Source of the DNA: Labilithrix sp.
Lineage (GTDB): Bacteria > Myxococcota_A > Polyangia > Polyangiales > Polyangiaceae
NCBI GenBank assembly: GCA_019637195.1
Contig: JAHBWA010000004.1
Coordinates: forward strand, 1 to 64,000
Direction of reading: 5' to 3'
DNA length: 64,000 nucleotides
A program made the translations under genes and the position numbers. Shown one piece after another: positions 38,887 to 46,881 of the stretch; the stretch's first letter is position 1, and each line of letters begins with the position of its first letter. The notes under the pieces were generated by a model. The model ran no database searches and had not been told where the DNA came from. It saw only the letters and a program-made list of their open reading frames with translations.

Positions 38887-39042
38887 GCTCGTTGTTCTCC
38901 ATCCGTCGGGTCGCGCGTGGCCTTCACGCTCGCGAGGCGACAGGGAGCGAAAGAGCAACAACGAGGCCAGCGCGGTCGCGCGCCGCCCCTGCGTCTCAGT
39001 TCGGTCAGGCGTCGCTGGCGAGCCGCCGGCGCGCGGGCGCCG

Positions 39043-39897
39043 TCAGTCGAAGAGTCCGTTCGCGGTCGCGCGCTCGAAGGCGCGCCGGAGCGCGTCGTGG
39101 CCGGGCTCGAGGCCTTCGTGGAGCTCGTCGCCGCCGAAGACGGCACGCAGGAGCTCGCGCGCCGACGCGTCGGCCGCCGCGCGCCGGAGCGCATCGACGA
39201 CGCGCTCGTGCGACGAGGGGGCGAGGTTCCGGCGGACGGCGATCACGTCGGTCGGGATCGCGCCGAAGGTCGCGAGCACGCGGACCTCGACGCCTTCGAG
39301 CTCGAACCACGAGCCTTCGGTCGTCGCCGCGTCGCCGACGGGGGCGCGAGCGAACGTCCCGGCGACGTCGCAGTCGCCGCGGCCCAGCGCGGAGAGGACG
39401 TCGCGGTGCGTCCCGTGGAACGCCTCGCTGCGGAACGTCGTCGTCGGATCGACGCCGGCGCGCGCGAGCTCGATCCGCGGCACGACGTAGCCGGCTGCGC
39501 TCCATGGATCGACCCAGCCGGCGCGCGCGCCTCGGAGATCGGCGAGCGATCGAATCGTCGCGTCCCTCTGGACCACGAGCGCCGCCGCGTAGCTGGTCTT
39601 GCCGGCGCGCGCGATGCTGCCGATCGGCGTCACCGCCTCGGCGAGCCACGCGTACACGACGGGCGGTAGCCACGCGACGTCGCTCGCTCCCTCGCGGACG
39701 CTCGTCGCGAGGTCCTGGTAGGTCGTCGCCGCGCGGCGCTCGAGCGTGAGCCCCGCGTGCGTCTCGATCCACGCCGCCAGCTCGTCGAACGCGGCGAGGA
39801 CCTTCGCGTCGGGAGCCGCGGCGAGACCGAACGTCAGTCGGAGATCGTCGCCCGTGCTCACGTTCGAACTATGCCGGAATTCGTCGCGCGCGTTCAC
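39043..39897 (-). CDS. PhnD/SsuA-like substrate-binding protein without signal peptide
   Basis: A 284-aa type II periplasmic-binding-protein fold of the phosphonate/transferrin-like class: LTFGLAAAPDAKVLAAFDEL, REGASDVAWLPPVVYAWLAE, SLADLRGARAGWVDPWSAAGY and SALGRGDCDVAGTFARAP. Such proteins usually deliver a ligand to an ABC importer. This one has no secretion signal from either possible start (GTG 39897 or an internal GTG in VSTGDDL), no permease or ATPase neighbour, and a cytosolic-looking N-terminus. It may be a cytosolic ligand sensor. The ligand is unknown. The start is uncertain by about 14 residues. Confidence 0.75.
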   Translation of the reverse strand: MNARDEFRHSSNVSTGDDLRLTFGLAAAPDAKVLAAFDELAAWIETHAGLTLERRAATTYQDLATSVREGASDVAWLPPVVYAWLAEAVTPIGSIARAGKTSYAAALVVQRDATIRSLADLRGARAGWVDPWSAAGYVVPRIELARAGVDPTTTFRSEAFHGTHRDVLSALGRGDCDVAGTFARAPVGDAATTEGSWFELEGVEVRVLATFGAIPTDVIAVRRNLAPSSHERVVDALRRAAADASARELLRAVFGGDELHEGLEPGHDALRRAFERATANGLFD

Positions 39898-39936
39898 GGT
39901 GGACGACGCCGACGCGAGGACGCGCGGGCGATTTCG

Positions 39937-39967
39937 ATTTCACGGGATCATTCTAGTGTCATGAAAT
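39937..39967. promoter_or_regulatory. Inverted repeat in an AT-rich patch between divergent genes
   Basis: ATTTCA (39937-39942) and TGAAAT (39962-39967) are perfect inverted copies separated by 19 bp, in the most AT-rich part of the spacer between the leaderless binding protein (minus) and the SUMF1-like lipoprotein (plus). Possible operator or divergent promoter. Confidence 0.3.
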
Positions 39968-40117
39968 GCTTGCGGTTGCCGGCTGGGGATGAGGTGATCC
40001 ACCGAACGCGGCGCTCCGCCGGCGCGAGGGGGCCGCTTCGCGCGTGCTCCTCGGAGAATGAGGTGAGTCGTGCTCGATCCACGACGAGGTGCGCTTCGTG
40101 CAAAGGCTCCGCCCACG

Positions 40118-41518
40118 ATGATCCGCAGCAACCCTGTCGCCCCTCGGTCCTCGCGCCTGGCGCGCGTCGTCCTGGGCTTCGCTTCGGTCGTGAGCATCGT
40201 CCTCGCCGGCACGTCCGCGTGCACGAGCGAGACCGAAGCCGGCGCGCCCAACCCGGACGGCAAGGATCAGGGCGAGGAGTGCACCGACGACGCGGAGTGC
40301 AAGTCGCTCACGTGCATGGCGGGCAAGTGCACCGCGTTCGTGCCCGGCGGCAACCCGACCGACGGGATCAAGAACGGCGACGAGACGGACGTGGACTGCG
40401 GCGGCACGGCGGCGCCCAAGTGCGCCGACGGCAAGTCGTGCGCGATCGCGCGCGACTGCGAGAGCGCCTCGTGCATCGGCGGCACCTGCAAGCCGCCTTC
40501 TCCCACGGACGGGATCAAGAACGGCGACGAGACGGACGTGGACTGCGGCGGCAAGAAGGCCCCCAAGTGCGCCGTCGACAAGGGCTGCAAGACCTCTGAC
40601 GACTGCCAGAGCGACGCGTGCTCCTACGCGGACAAGTGCGTCGCGTTCAAGAGCTGCACCGGCCACTTCGGCGGCGACACTTGCGGCGCGGGCGAGACTG
40701 GCGCCGCCGACGCGAAGCACGAGAGCTGCTGCGCGACCGCGACGCTCGGCAGCGGCACGCGCGTCGGCAAGTACCATGTCACGGCCGGGCGTATGCGCGC
40801 CTTCGTCGAGCGGTTCGACGGCAACCTGCAGCAGTGGGCCGAGTCGAGTCCGGACGGCTGGAACGAGGAGTGGACCTCGATCCTCCCCGCGTCGATGAGC
40901 GACGCGCTCTTCATGCTCGGGCCGGGCCTCAAGCGCGGCTGCTCGATCACCCAGCAGGGCAAAGGCGCGCGCACGTACTGGCAAGACCTCCCCGGCGACA
41001 CGAGCGACTTCTCGAAGGACGTGCTCGACGAGAAGGGGCTCAACTGCGTCCCCTGGCACCTCGCCCAGGCGCTCTGCGTCTACGACGGCGGGCGGCTGAC
41101 GACGCACGACGAGAACATCGCGCTCATCACCAACGAGGGCGACCGGCACACCTGGCCGTGGCAGTTCCAGGACAACGCGCCCTACAGCGAGCGCGACCAC
41201 CCCGCCGATCCGCGGCTCGTGCATCGCTACAGCTACGCGACGCCGAACCCGCCCGCGAACATGCGCCTGGACGGGAGCGGTCCGCTCGATCGCAGCTTCT
41301 TCGTCGCGCCGCCCGGGCGGCGGCCGCTCGGCTCGAACAAGCTCGGCGTCGCGGACGCCGTCGGCAACCTGCTGACGTGGGCGAACGACGGGGTGCGTCG
41401 CTTCACGTACACGATGTCGTGGGAAAACCACGAGAAGCTGAGCGGCGTCCGGACGTGGAACGAGAGCGGACAGCAGAACGGCTACTACGCGATCGGCGCG
41501 CGCTGCGCGTTCGACTGA
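40118..41518 (+). CDS. Lipoprotein with cysteine-rich repeats and SUMF1-like domain
   Basis: ATG 40118 gives a lipoprotein leader with the hydrophobic core ARVVLGFASVVSIVLAG and an acylated Cys in TSAC. Residues 65-185 hold cysteine-rich modules of the type DGIKNGDETDVDCGG followed by APKCA and C-x-C pairs; two modules are 49 residues apart and share 46 identical bases. The C-terminal 270 residues resemble the formylglycine-generating-enzyme (SUMF1) fold: VGKYHVTAGRMRAFVERFDG, NCVPWHLAQALCVYDGGRLT and the ending YYAIGARCAFD. The two active-site cysteines of true FGE cannot be assigned, so a binding or structural role is as likely as catalysis. It is probably surface exposed. Confidence 0.82.
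   Translation: MIRSNPVAPRSSRLARVVLGFASVVSIVLAGTSACTSETEAGAPNPDGKDQGEECTDDAECKSLTCMAGKCTAFVPGGNPTDGIKNGDETDVDCGGTAAPKCADGKSCAIARDCESASCIGGTCKPPSPTDGIKNGDETDVDCGGKKAPKCAVDKGCKTSDDCQSDACSYADKCVAFKSCTGHFGGDTCGAGETGAADAKHESCCATATLGSGTRVGKYHVTAGRMRAFVERFDGNLQQWAESSPDGWNEEWTSILPASMSDALFMLGPGLKRGCSITQQGKGARTYWQDLPGDTSDFSKDVLDEKGLNCVPWHLAQALCVYDGGRLTTHDENIALITNEGDRHTWPWQFQDNAPYSERDHPADPRLVHRYSYATPNPPANMRLDGSGPLDRSFFVAPPGRRPLGSNKLGVADAVGNLLTWANDGVRRFTYTMSWENHEKLSGVRTWNESGQQNGYYAIGARCAFD
40361..40553 (+). repeat. 46-bp identical repeat, 147 bp apart, within a coding region
   Basis: Bases 40361-40406 and 40508-40553 are identical over 46 bp, encoding DGIKNGDETDVDCGG twice. The distance of 147 bp equals 49 codons, so the duplication is of a protein module. 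Identity at silent positions suggests a recent duplication or gene conversion. Confidence 0.92.
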
Positions 41519-41524
41519 TCGACT

Positions 41525-41554
41525 TCGGCCCGACTTCGCGGGCGAAGCGGCCGA
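41525..41554 (+). terminator. Bulged hairpin after the SUMF1-like gene
   Basis: Outer stem TCGGCC/GGCCGA and inner stem CTTCG/CGAAG with a 4-nt loop form a two-part hairpin 7 nt after the stop codon. No T tract follows. Candidate terminator. Confidence 0.4.
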
Positions 41555-41609
41555 GCTCGCGCGCCGCCCCTTGTCTCGGGGGCCGGCTCGGGGGTAAGCG
41601 AGAGCGGCC

Positions 41610-43238
41610 GTGATCACCTTCCCCGAAGACCTGAGCCTCGCGCGTTACTACCTCTTCGATCGCCTCGCCGAGGGCATGGGCGAGCGGGTGGCCGTCCGCT
41701 TCGGCGACCGCGGCTACACATACGACGTCGTCGCGGACAAGACGCGGCGGATGAACGGGCTCCTCGCGGCCGCGGGCGTCCGCCGCGGCGAGCGCGTCCT
41801 CATCATCCTCCCCGACGTGCCGCCGTTCGCCTGGACGTTCTTCGGCGTGCTCGCCCGCGGCGCCGTCGTCGCGATGGGCAACCCGCTCGCGCCGCCGGAG
41901 ACGCTCGAGTACCTCGTCGGCTACACGCGCGCGACGGCCATCGTCACCGTGCCGGCGGTCGCCGAGGTCCTCCGCGCGCGGGTCGAGGCGGCGTCCAGCG
42001 AGGTCCAGGCGATCTTCGTCGTGCCGGATGCTCCCACCGGGAGCGATCCCGAGGCGCCCATCGCGGGGACGGCGTTCTCCGGCAAGGTGAAGGAGCTCGC
42101 GCCCCTGCTCGCCGCCGCCGAGCCCTGGGCGCCGGTCGACGTCCACCGCGACGAGCCGGCGATCTGGCTCTTCACGAGCGGCTCGACCGGCGAGCCGAAG
42201 GCGAACGTCCACACCCACCGCGACTTCGCCTTCAACACCGAGGTCTACGCGAAGCAGACGGTCGGGTACCGGAAGAACGACGTCACCGTCAGCGTGCCGC
42301 GCCTCTTCTTCGGCTACGCCACGGGCACGAACCTGATGTTCCCATTCGCGGTCGGCGGCACGGCGGGGCTCTTCAGCGAGCGCCCGACGCCGGAGAGCCT
42401 CGCGAACGCGATCGCGATGTACCGGCCGACGATCGTGACGAACGTGCCGACGATGCTCGGCAAGCTCCTCGAGCACGACGAGGCGCTCGAGAAGGCGGGC
42501 GAGCCTGGTCTCGACCTCTCGAGCATCCGCTTCTCGCTGTCCGCCGGCGAGGCGCTCCCCGAGCCGCTCCTCCGGCGCTGGCTCGATCGCTTCGCGAGCG
42601 ACGTCTACGACGGCATCGGCTCCGCCGAGATGTTCCACATCTACGCGTCGAACCGGCCCGGCGACATCAAGCCCGGCTCGCTCGGCAAGGTGGTGGCGGG
42701 CTACGAGCTCCGCGTCCTGCCCGAGGACGCGGAGGGCGCCGGGGCGACGCCCTGCGCGCCGGGGGAGATCGGCGTCCTCTGGGTGAAGGGTGACAGCGTC
42801 AGCCAGGGCTACTGGCTCGATCGCGACAAGAGCTGGCGCACGTTCCACGGTCACTGGTGCCGGACCGGCGACCTCTTCCACGTCGACGCGGAGGGCTACC
42901 TCTATTTCGCGGGGCGCGCGGACGATCTCCTCAAGGTCGGCGGGCAGTGGGTCGCGCCGCTCGAGGTCGAGGAGTGCCTGCTCGAGCACGCGGCGGTCGC
43001 CGCCGCCGCGGTCATCGGCGTCGAGGAGGACGGCCTCGTGAAGACGAAGGCGTTCGTCGTCGTCCGCGCCGGTCACGCGGCCACCGCCGACCTCGCCGGC
43101 GCGCTGCAGGAGCACGTGAAGACCACGCTCGCGCGCTACAAGTACCCGCGCGTGATCGAGTTCGTCGAGGACCTGCCGAAGAACGATCGCGGCAAGGTCG
43201 ACAAGAAGGCGCTGCGCGCGCGCGGGAGCGTCGCCTGA
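41610..43238 (+). CDS. Benzoate-CoA ligase family acyl-CoA synthetase
   Basis: A 542-aa AMP-forming ligase. Motifs in order are WLFTSGSTGEPKANVHTH (P-loop), YDGIGSAEMFHIY (A5), the hinge region GRADDLLKVGGQWVAPLEVE (A8), and NDRGKVDKKAL with the catalytic Lys (A10). The sequence up to VPRLFFGYATGTNLMFP, as well as the SAEMFHIYASNRPGD segment, is typical of the benzoate/2-aminobenzoate-CoA ligase branch. It activates an aromatic or alicyclic acid with ATP and CoA, in the cytosol. The exact acid is unknown. The stop overlaps the next ATG by one base. It is the natural first enzyme for the CoA-thioester operon at 31-36 kb. Confidence 0.88.
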   Translation: MITFPEDLSLARYYLFDRLAEGMGERVAVRFGDRGYTYDVVADKTRRMNGLLAAAGVRRGERVLIILPDVPPFAWTFFGVLARGAVVAMGNPLAPPETLEYLVGYTRATAIVTVPAVAEVLRARVEAASSEVQAIFVVPDAPTGSDPEAPIAGTAFSGKVKELAPLLAAAEPWAPVDVHRDEPAIWLFTSGSTGEPKANVHTHRDFAFNTEVYAKQTVGYRKNDVTVSVPRLFFGYATGTNLMFPFAVGGTAGLFSERPTPESLANAIAMYRPTIVTNVPTMLGKLLEHDEALEKAGEPGLDLSSIRFSLSAGEALPEPLLRRWLDRFASDVYDGIGSAEMFHIYASNRPGDIKPGSLGKVVAGYELRVLPEDAEGAGATPCAPGEIGVLWVKGDSVSQGYWLDRDKSWRTFHGHWCRTGDLFHVDAEGYLYFAGRADDLLKVGGQWVAPLEVEECLLEHAAVAAAAVIGVEEDGLVKTKAFVVVRAGHAATADLAGALQEHVKTTLARYKYPRVIEFVEDLPKNDRGKVDKKALRARGSVA

Positions 43239-43996
43239 TGGCGCGGCGCCTCGCGGACCTCACCTACGAGGAGGTCGGGGAGCTGGTCTCCGCGGGCTCC
43301 GCCGTCGCGATCGTCCCCGTCGGGAGCGTCGAGCCCCACGGCCCGCACCTACCGCTCCGCACCGACACGACCATCAGCGAGACGTGCGCCGCGCGTGCCG
43401 CCGACCGGCTCGACGCGGACGGCGTCGCCGCCGTGATCGCGCCGAGCATCCCGTACGGGGTGACCGACTACGCCCGCGGGTTCGCGGGGGCGATCGGCGT
43501 GCCGGCCGCGGCGCTGACCGCGATGCTCCGCGCCGTCGCCGAGCGCCTCCTCGAGTGCGGCTTCGTCCACGTCTGCTTCGTGAACAACCACCTCGAGCCG
43601 GCCCACGACGCGGCCGTCCGCGCGGCCATCGACGGCCTGCCGCCGGGGACCGCGTCTGTCGCGTGCCCGCTCACGCGTCGCTGGGGGCGCACCCTCTCGG
43701 ACGAGTTCAAGCGCGGCGACTGCCACGCCGGGCGCTACGAGACGTCGCTCGTCCTGGCCGCAGGTGACGACGTGCGCGGCGCGCTCGGCGAGCTGCCGAC
43801 GGTCGGCCTCAGCCTGAGCGACGCGATCAAGGCCGGGAAGGCGACCTTCGCCGAGATCGGAATGAGCCGCGCGTACACCGGCGCGCCGTCGGAGGCGACG
43901 CGCGAGGAGGGCGACTCGCTCTACGAGCGCCTCGCCACGATGGTCGTGACCGAGATCGTCGAGGGGCTCGCGAGGCGCGTCCCGGCCCGAACGTAG
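43238..43996 (+). CDS. Creatininase-family metal-dependent amidohydrolase
   Basis: A 252-aa protein starting at ATG 43238, where the previous TGA and this ATG share a base. Creatininase metal ligands are kept: VGSVEPHGPHLPLRTDT (Glu, His, Asp) and HAGRYETS (His, Glu), with NNHLEPAH in place of the usual NGHGGN. The family opens cyclic amides (creatinine, guanidine or formamide-like substrates) and also includes enzymes of cofactor and natural-product pathways. Tight coupling to an aryl-CoA ligase suggests a step on the same nitrogen-containing aromatic compound; this is inference. Confidence 0.87.
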   Translation: MARRLADLTYEEVGELVSAGSAVAIVPVGSVEPHGPHLPLRTDTTISETCAARAADRLDADGVAAVIAPSIPYGVTDYARGFAGAIGVPAAALTAMLRAVAERLLECGFVHVCFVNNHLEPAHDAAVRAAIDGLPPGTASVACPLTRRWGRTLSDEFKRGDCHAGRYETSLVLAAGDDVRGALGELPTVGLSLSDAIKAGKATFAEIGMSRAYTGAPSEATREEGDSLYERLATMVVTEIVEGLARRVPART

Positions 43997-43999
43997 GTC

Positions 44000-44857
44000 G
44001 TGCGGAGACGCCTCGCCGTCGCGATCGTCGCCGGCCTCGCCGTCGGCGTGGCGGCGTGGCGGCTCGAGCAGGCGCGCCTCGGGCCGGATCGCGAGGCGGC
44101 CTGCGCGGAGGCCGGCGGCGCGACGCTCGACCACGACGGCGTGCGCGTGCTCGTCGGGAGCGAGCTCGCGACCGACGGCGCGCTCCGTCCGGGCCACGTC
44201 GCGCGCTGCGACGAGCGCGCCGCCGCGACGGCGACGTTCATCGCGGTCCGGGCGGCGGTCCGCGACGCGCGCTGGCCGGATCTGCCGCCGGTGGTAGTAC
44301 ACTTCGATCCACGCGGCGGCGCCGCCGGCGCGCGCACCCACCGCGCGCGCGCCGAGGTCCTCGTGCCCGCCGGCGGACCGCTCGACGCGACCGTCCTTTC
44401 GCACGAGCTCACCCACGTCGTCGTCCTCGCGCGTCGCGCGGAGGCGCCGCGGAGCGACGTCGGCCGTCGGGTCATCGCCGTCCTCGACGAGGGCGTCGCG
44501 GACTTCGCGGCCGCCGTCGCGACCGGGAGAGGCGTCGTCGGCGATCCGGCGCGCGGCCCCACGCGCGATCTCGGGCGACCGCCGCGCGTGTCGGTCGAGG
44601 GCTGGGCGCACCTCGCGTCGACGTCGACGCCCTTCGATCCGCACCTGCTCGGCTGGGACCTCGCCGCGGCGCTCTTCGCGCGAGCCGGAGCGGACCGACA
44701 GCTCCGCGACGACCTCACGGCGGCGGTCGCCGCCGCGCGGGGCGAGGACATGGGGCCGATCCTCGCGTCGCTCGTCTCCGCGTGCGCGGAGCGCAGCCGA
44801 CCGCTCTTGCGGAGCATCCTCGCGGAGTGGGTACCGGGCGAGCTCTCGCTGGAGTAG
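44000..44857 (+). CDS. Membrane-anchored gluzincin-like metallopeptidase
   Basis: A 285-aa protein starting at GTG 44000, three nucleotides after the creatininase stop. The N-terminal hydrophobic segment (LAVAIVAGLAVGVAAW) acts as an anchor or signal. The zinc motif is HELTH (H135, E136, H139), with the third ligand probably E164 in LDEGVADFAA, 25 residues after the second His, the gluzincin spacing range. The rest resembles the peptidase M48/MA-like families with HExxH and a downstream Glu. The substrate is unknown. The next gene starts within 11 nt on the same strand, so it may form an operon with ligase, creatininase and the small lipoprotein, though function does not obviously connect them. 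Confidence 0.75.
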   Translation: MRRRLAVAIVAGLAVGVAAWRLEQARLGPDREAACAEAGGATLDHDGVRVLVGSELATDGALRPGHVARCDERAAATATFIAVRAAVRDARWPDLPPVVVHFDPRGGAAGARTHRARAEVLVPAGGPLDATVLSHELTHVVVLARRAEAPRSDVGRRVIAVLDEGVADFAAAVATGRGVVGDPARGPTRDLGRPPRVSVEGWAHLASTSTPFDPHLLGWDLAAALFARAGADRQLRDDLTAAVAAARGEDMGPILASLVSACAERSRPLLRSILAEWVPGELSLE

Positions 44858-44867
44858 AGTCGTCGTC

Positions 44868-45224
44868 GTGCGAGCCGCCATCCTGGCCTGTGCTCTCGCG
44901 TGCGTCGGGTGCACGGTTCACCACTCGCGCACCGCGATCGGAGGGGACGCGACCCACGTGGCGCCGCCCGCGGCGCGCTTCGTGTCGGAGGACGACAGCG
45001 GGCTGCTCATCTTCGGGGTCCTCTCGCTGAGCGAGCCCGACCACTACGCCGTCTTGCTGGAGCGTATCCGTCGCAAGCATCGCTGCGGCCGGATCGCCCA
45101 GGCGCAGCTCGACTTCTACACCGACCACTGGCTGCTCGTCGGCTTCCCGGTCGCGCGCGTGACGGTGCTGTGCGAGCCGAACGTCGCGCCGGACGCGCGG
45201 CCCGCCCCGAGCGATCCGGGGTGA
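44868..45224 (+). CDS. Small lipoprotein, unknown function
   Basis: A 118-aa lipoprotein starting at GTG 44868, with signal RAAILACALACVGC and an acylated Cys. The mature part carries HHSRTAIGGDATHVAPP and a compact region LLIFGVLSLSEPDHYAVLLE, RRKHRCGRIAQAQLDFYTDH and WLLVGFPVARVTVLCEP. This looks like a small secreted beta-rich protein with two Cys that could form a disulfide. Related short lipoproteins are seen across Myxococcota without known role. It lies 10 nt after the metallopeptidase gene and converges on the phospholipase-like gene at 45235. Confidence 0.72.
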   Translation: MRAAILACALACVGCTVHHSRTAIGGDATHVAPPAARFVSEDDSGLLIFGVLSLSEPDHYAVLLERIRRKHRCGRIAQAQLDFYTDHWLLVGFPVARVTVLCEPNVAPDARPAPSDPG

Positions 45225-45234
45225 CGTGCGCCGT

Positions 45235-46128
45235 TCAGGGACAGAGCGCGACGTGCACCGCGAAGAAGCCCTCGAGGGCGCGGTCGACGTCGGCGTCGTC
45301 GCTCTCGACGTCGCGCACGAGCGCCCCGATGAGCGCGAGGTAGTCGCGCGTCGCGAGCCGCGCCTGGCGGGCCTCGTCGCCGAGGCAGCCCTCGACGGCC
45401 TCTTGGGTCCGCGGATCGTTGCAGTCGCGGCCCGAGCGGTAGATCGAGTCGAGCGACGTGATGTGCCCGATCGTGTCGCCGCTCCTGCCCCCATGGTAGA
45501 GGTGCCCTGGGAGCTCGAACCCGGGCGCGCGCGTGATGTACGCCTTGACCTGCTCGATGCACCACGGCCGCTCGGCGCTCGCCGGCGCGCGGACCGCGTG
45601 GGCGAGGCTGAACGAGTCCTGGATCGTGTGCAGGGCCTCGCCGATGCGGGTGAGCGCGACGACGCGGTCCTCGCTCCACGCGGCTCGCGCGCGGACGGTG
45701 CGGGATCGGATGACCTCGCGGGCGAGCTTCGTGGCGTCGGCGCTGTCGTTGTCGGGGCCGAGGAGGAAGTGGAGCGGCTGGTTCTCGGGTCGGTCCTGGA
45801 GCGCCGTCGCGGCGTTGGCGTAGGCGACCACGCTGTGGGCCATGTGGACGAGGAGCTCCTTCGGCCAGTCGACGCGCCGGTTGCCTTCGACGATCTCGGC
45901 GACCTCGCGGCTCGGGAAGCGCTCGGCGGCGGGGAGGTCCTGGTTGCCGAGCACCGTGATCCACTCGTGCCCGCGGAACGACGAGCGGTTCGTCAGCGCG
46001 CAGTCGCCTTGCGAGAAGAACCCGTCGCTGTCGTCGTTCGGCACGCACAGCACGAGCGGCGTGCAGGTGGTCGGCGCCAGCATGACGGCCGCCACGAGGA
46101 GCCACTCGATCAGCCGCGGATGCCGCAT
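45235..46128 (-). CDS. Phospholipase C / P1-nuclease-fold secreted protein (tentative)
   Basis: A 297-aa protein starting at ATG 46128, with the leader RHPRLIEWLLVAAVMLAPTT. The sequence shows a helical metal-enzyme pattern like that of zinc-dependent phospholipase C/S1-P1 nucleases: LLVHMAHSVVAYANAATALQ, RIGEALHTIQDSFSLAHAVR (the ALHxxQDSxSxxH motif) and DTIGHITSLDSIYR. Trp1 of mature Bacillus PLC cannot be verified. It would act outside the cytoplasm on phospholipids or nucleic acids; the exact activity is uncertain. It is divergent from the gene at 46120, with the two start codons overlapping by nine bases, and its stop is next to the lipoprotein stop (convergent). Confidence 0.72.
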   Translation of the reverse strand: MRHPRLIEWLLVAAVMLAPTTCTPLVLCVPNDDSDGFFSQGDCALTNRSSFRGHEWITVLGNQDLPAAERFPSREVAEIVEGNRRVDWPKELLVHMAHSVVAYANAATALQDRPENQPLHFLLGPDNDSADATKLAREVIRSRTVRARAAWSEDRVVALTRIGEALHTIQDSFSLAHAVRAPASAERPWCIEQVKAYITRAPGFELPGHLYHGGRSGDTIGHITSLDSIYRSGRDCNDPRTQEAVEGCLGDEARQARLATRDYLALIGALVRDVESDDADVDRALEGFFAVHVALCP

Positions 46129-46881
46129 CGCGAGCGGATTGTACCGAGGAAGGCCCTCGCTGTCGCCGCGGCGCTCGTCGTCCTGGTCGGCGCGCCAACG
46201 GCGGGGGCCGAGGAGCGCGGCGCGTCGCCGGCGCGCGGCGGGGAGAGCGGAGCCGCTTCGGGCCGCGGAGGAGAGGGCGGGACGTCTCCGGCTCGCGGCG
46301 AGGAGACTGGCGCGTCTCCGGCTCGCGGGGGAGAGGCCGGCGCGCCGACGTTCGAGGACGTCGTCTCCCGTCGGCCCGACTGGACGGCGGGCGTCGTCCT
46401 GGAGCGGAGCCTCCGGAGCGTCGTCGGCGATTCGCTGGTCGACGACCAGCTCTTCGGCGTGTCGGCGACCTACTTCGCCGGCGGGCGCTACGGGATCCAC
46501 GCGCGCCTCCTCGTGAGCCCGAACGTGGAGCGCTTCGTCGACACGCGCGGCGTCGCCGCGCTGGGCTTCCGGCTCCGGACGCAGGTGCTCGGCGTGGACA
46601 CGTTCCTCGGCAGCGGCGCCCACATCGAGGCGCGCCTCCGGACTCACTACTGGCTCGCCTACGTCGCGCCCCTCGAGCTCGGCGTGACGGCGTGGAAGAA
46701 GGGCTCTTTCCGGGTCGAGGTGTTCCTGGGCGTCCGCGGGATCCTCACCGGCGATCTCGTGAACTCGTACCTCATCGATCCCAACGGCGTCGACAACGCC
46801 CAGGCCGAGGCGGCGCTCGCCGCCCGACGCGCGCGCCCGTGGGAGAGCTACCTCAGCATCGTCCTCGGGAGGGTCATGTGA
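46120..46881 (+). CDS. Secreted envelope protein with four 10-residue repeats
   Basis: A 253-aa product. The first in-frame start is ATG 46120, overlapping the divergent gene's start. The signal peptide has the hydrophobic core ALAVAAALVVLVGAPTA. Next come four copies of a 10-residue unit (GASPARGGES, GAASGRGGEG, GTSPARGEET, GASPARGGEA). The remainder (about 80-253) has the alternating strands of an outer-membrane beta-barrel-like protein: LFGVSATYFAGGRYGIHARL, GFRLRTQVLGVDTFLGSGAH, YLSIVLGRVM. Its stop overlaps the GTG of the next gene, and both resemble paired outer-membrane proteins. Function unknown. Confidence 0.75.
   Translation: MPHRERIVPRKALAVAAALVVLVGAPTAGAEERGASPARGGESGAASGRGGEGGTSPARGEETGASPARGGEAGAPTFEDVVSRRPDWTAGVVLERSLRSVVGDSLVDDQLFGVSATYFAGGRYGIHARLLVSPNVERFVDTRGVAALGFRLRTQVLGVDTFLGSGAHIEARLRTHYWLAYVAPLELGVTAWKKGSFRVEVFLGVRGILTGDLVNSYLIDPNGVDNAQAEAALAARRARPWESYLSIVLGRVM
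46219..46338 (+). repeat. 30-bp in-frame tandem repeat, four copies
   Basis: Four 30-bp units encode GASPARGGES, GAASGRGGEG, GTSPARGEET and GASPARGGEA directly after the signal peptide. Copies 1, 3 and 4 are most alike. Confidence 0.88.
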
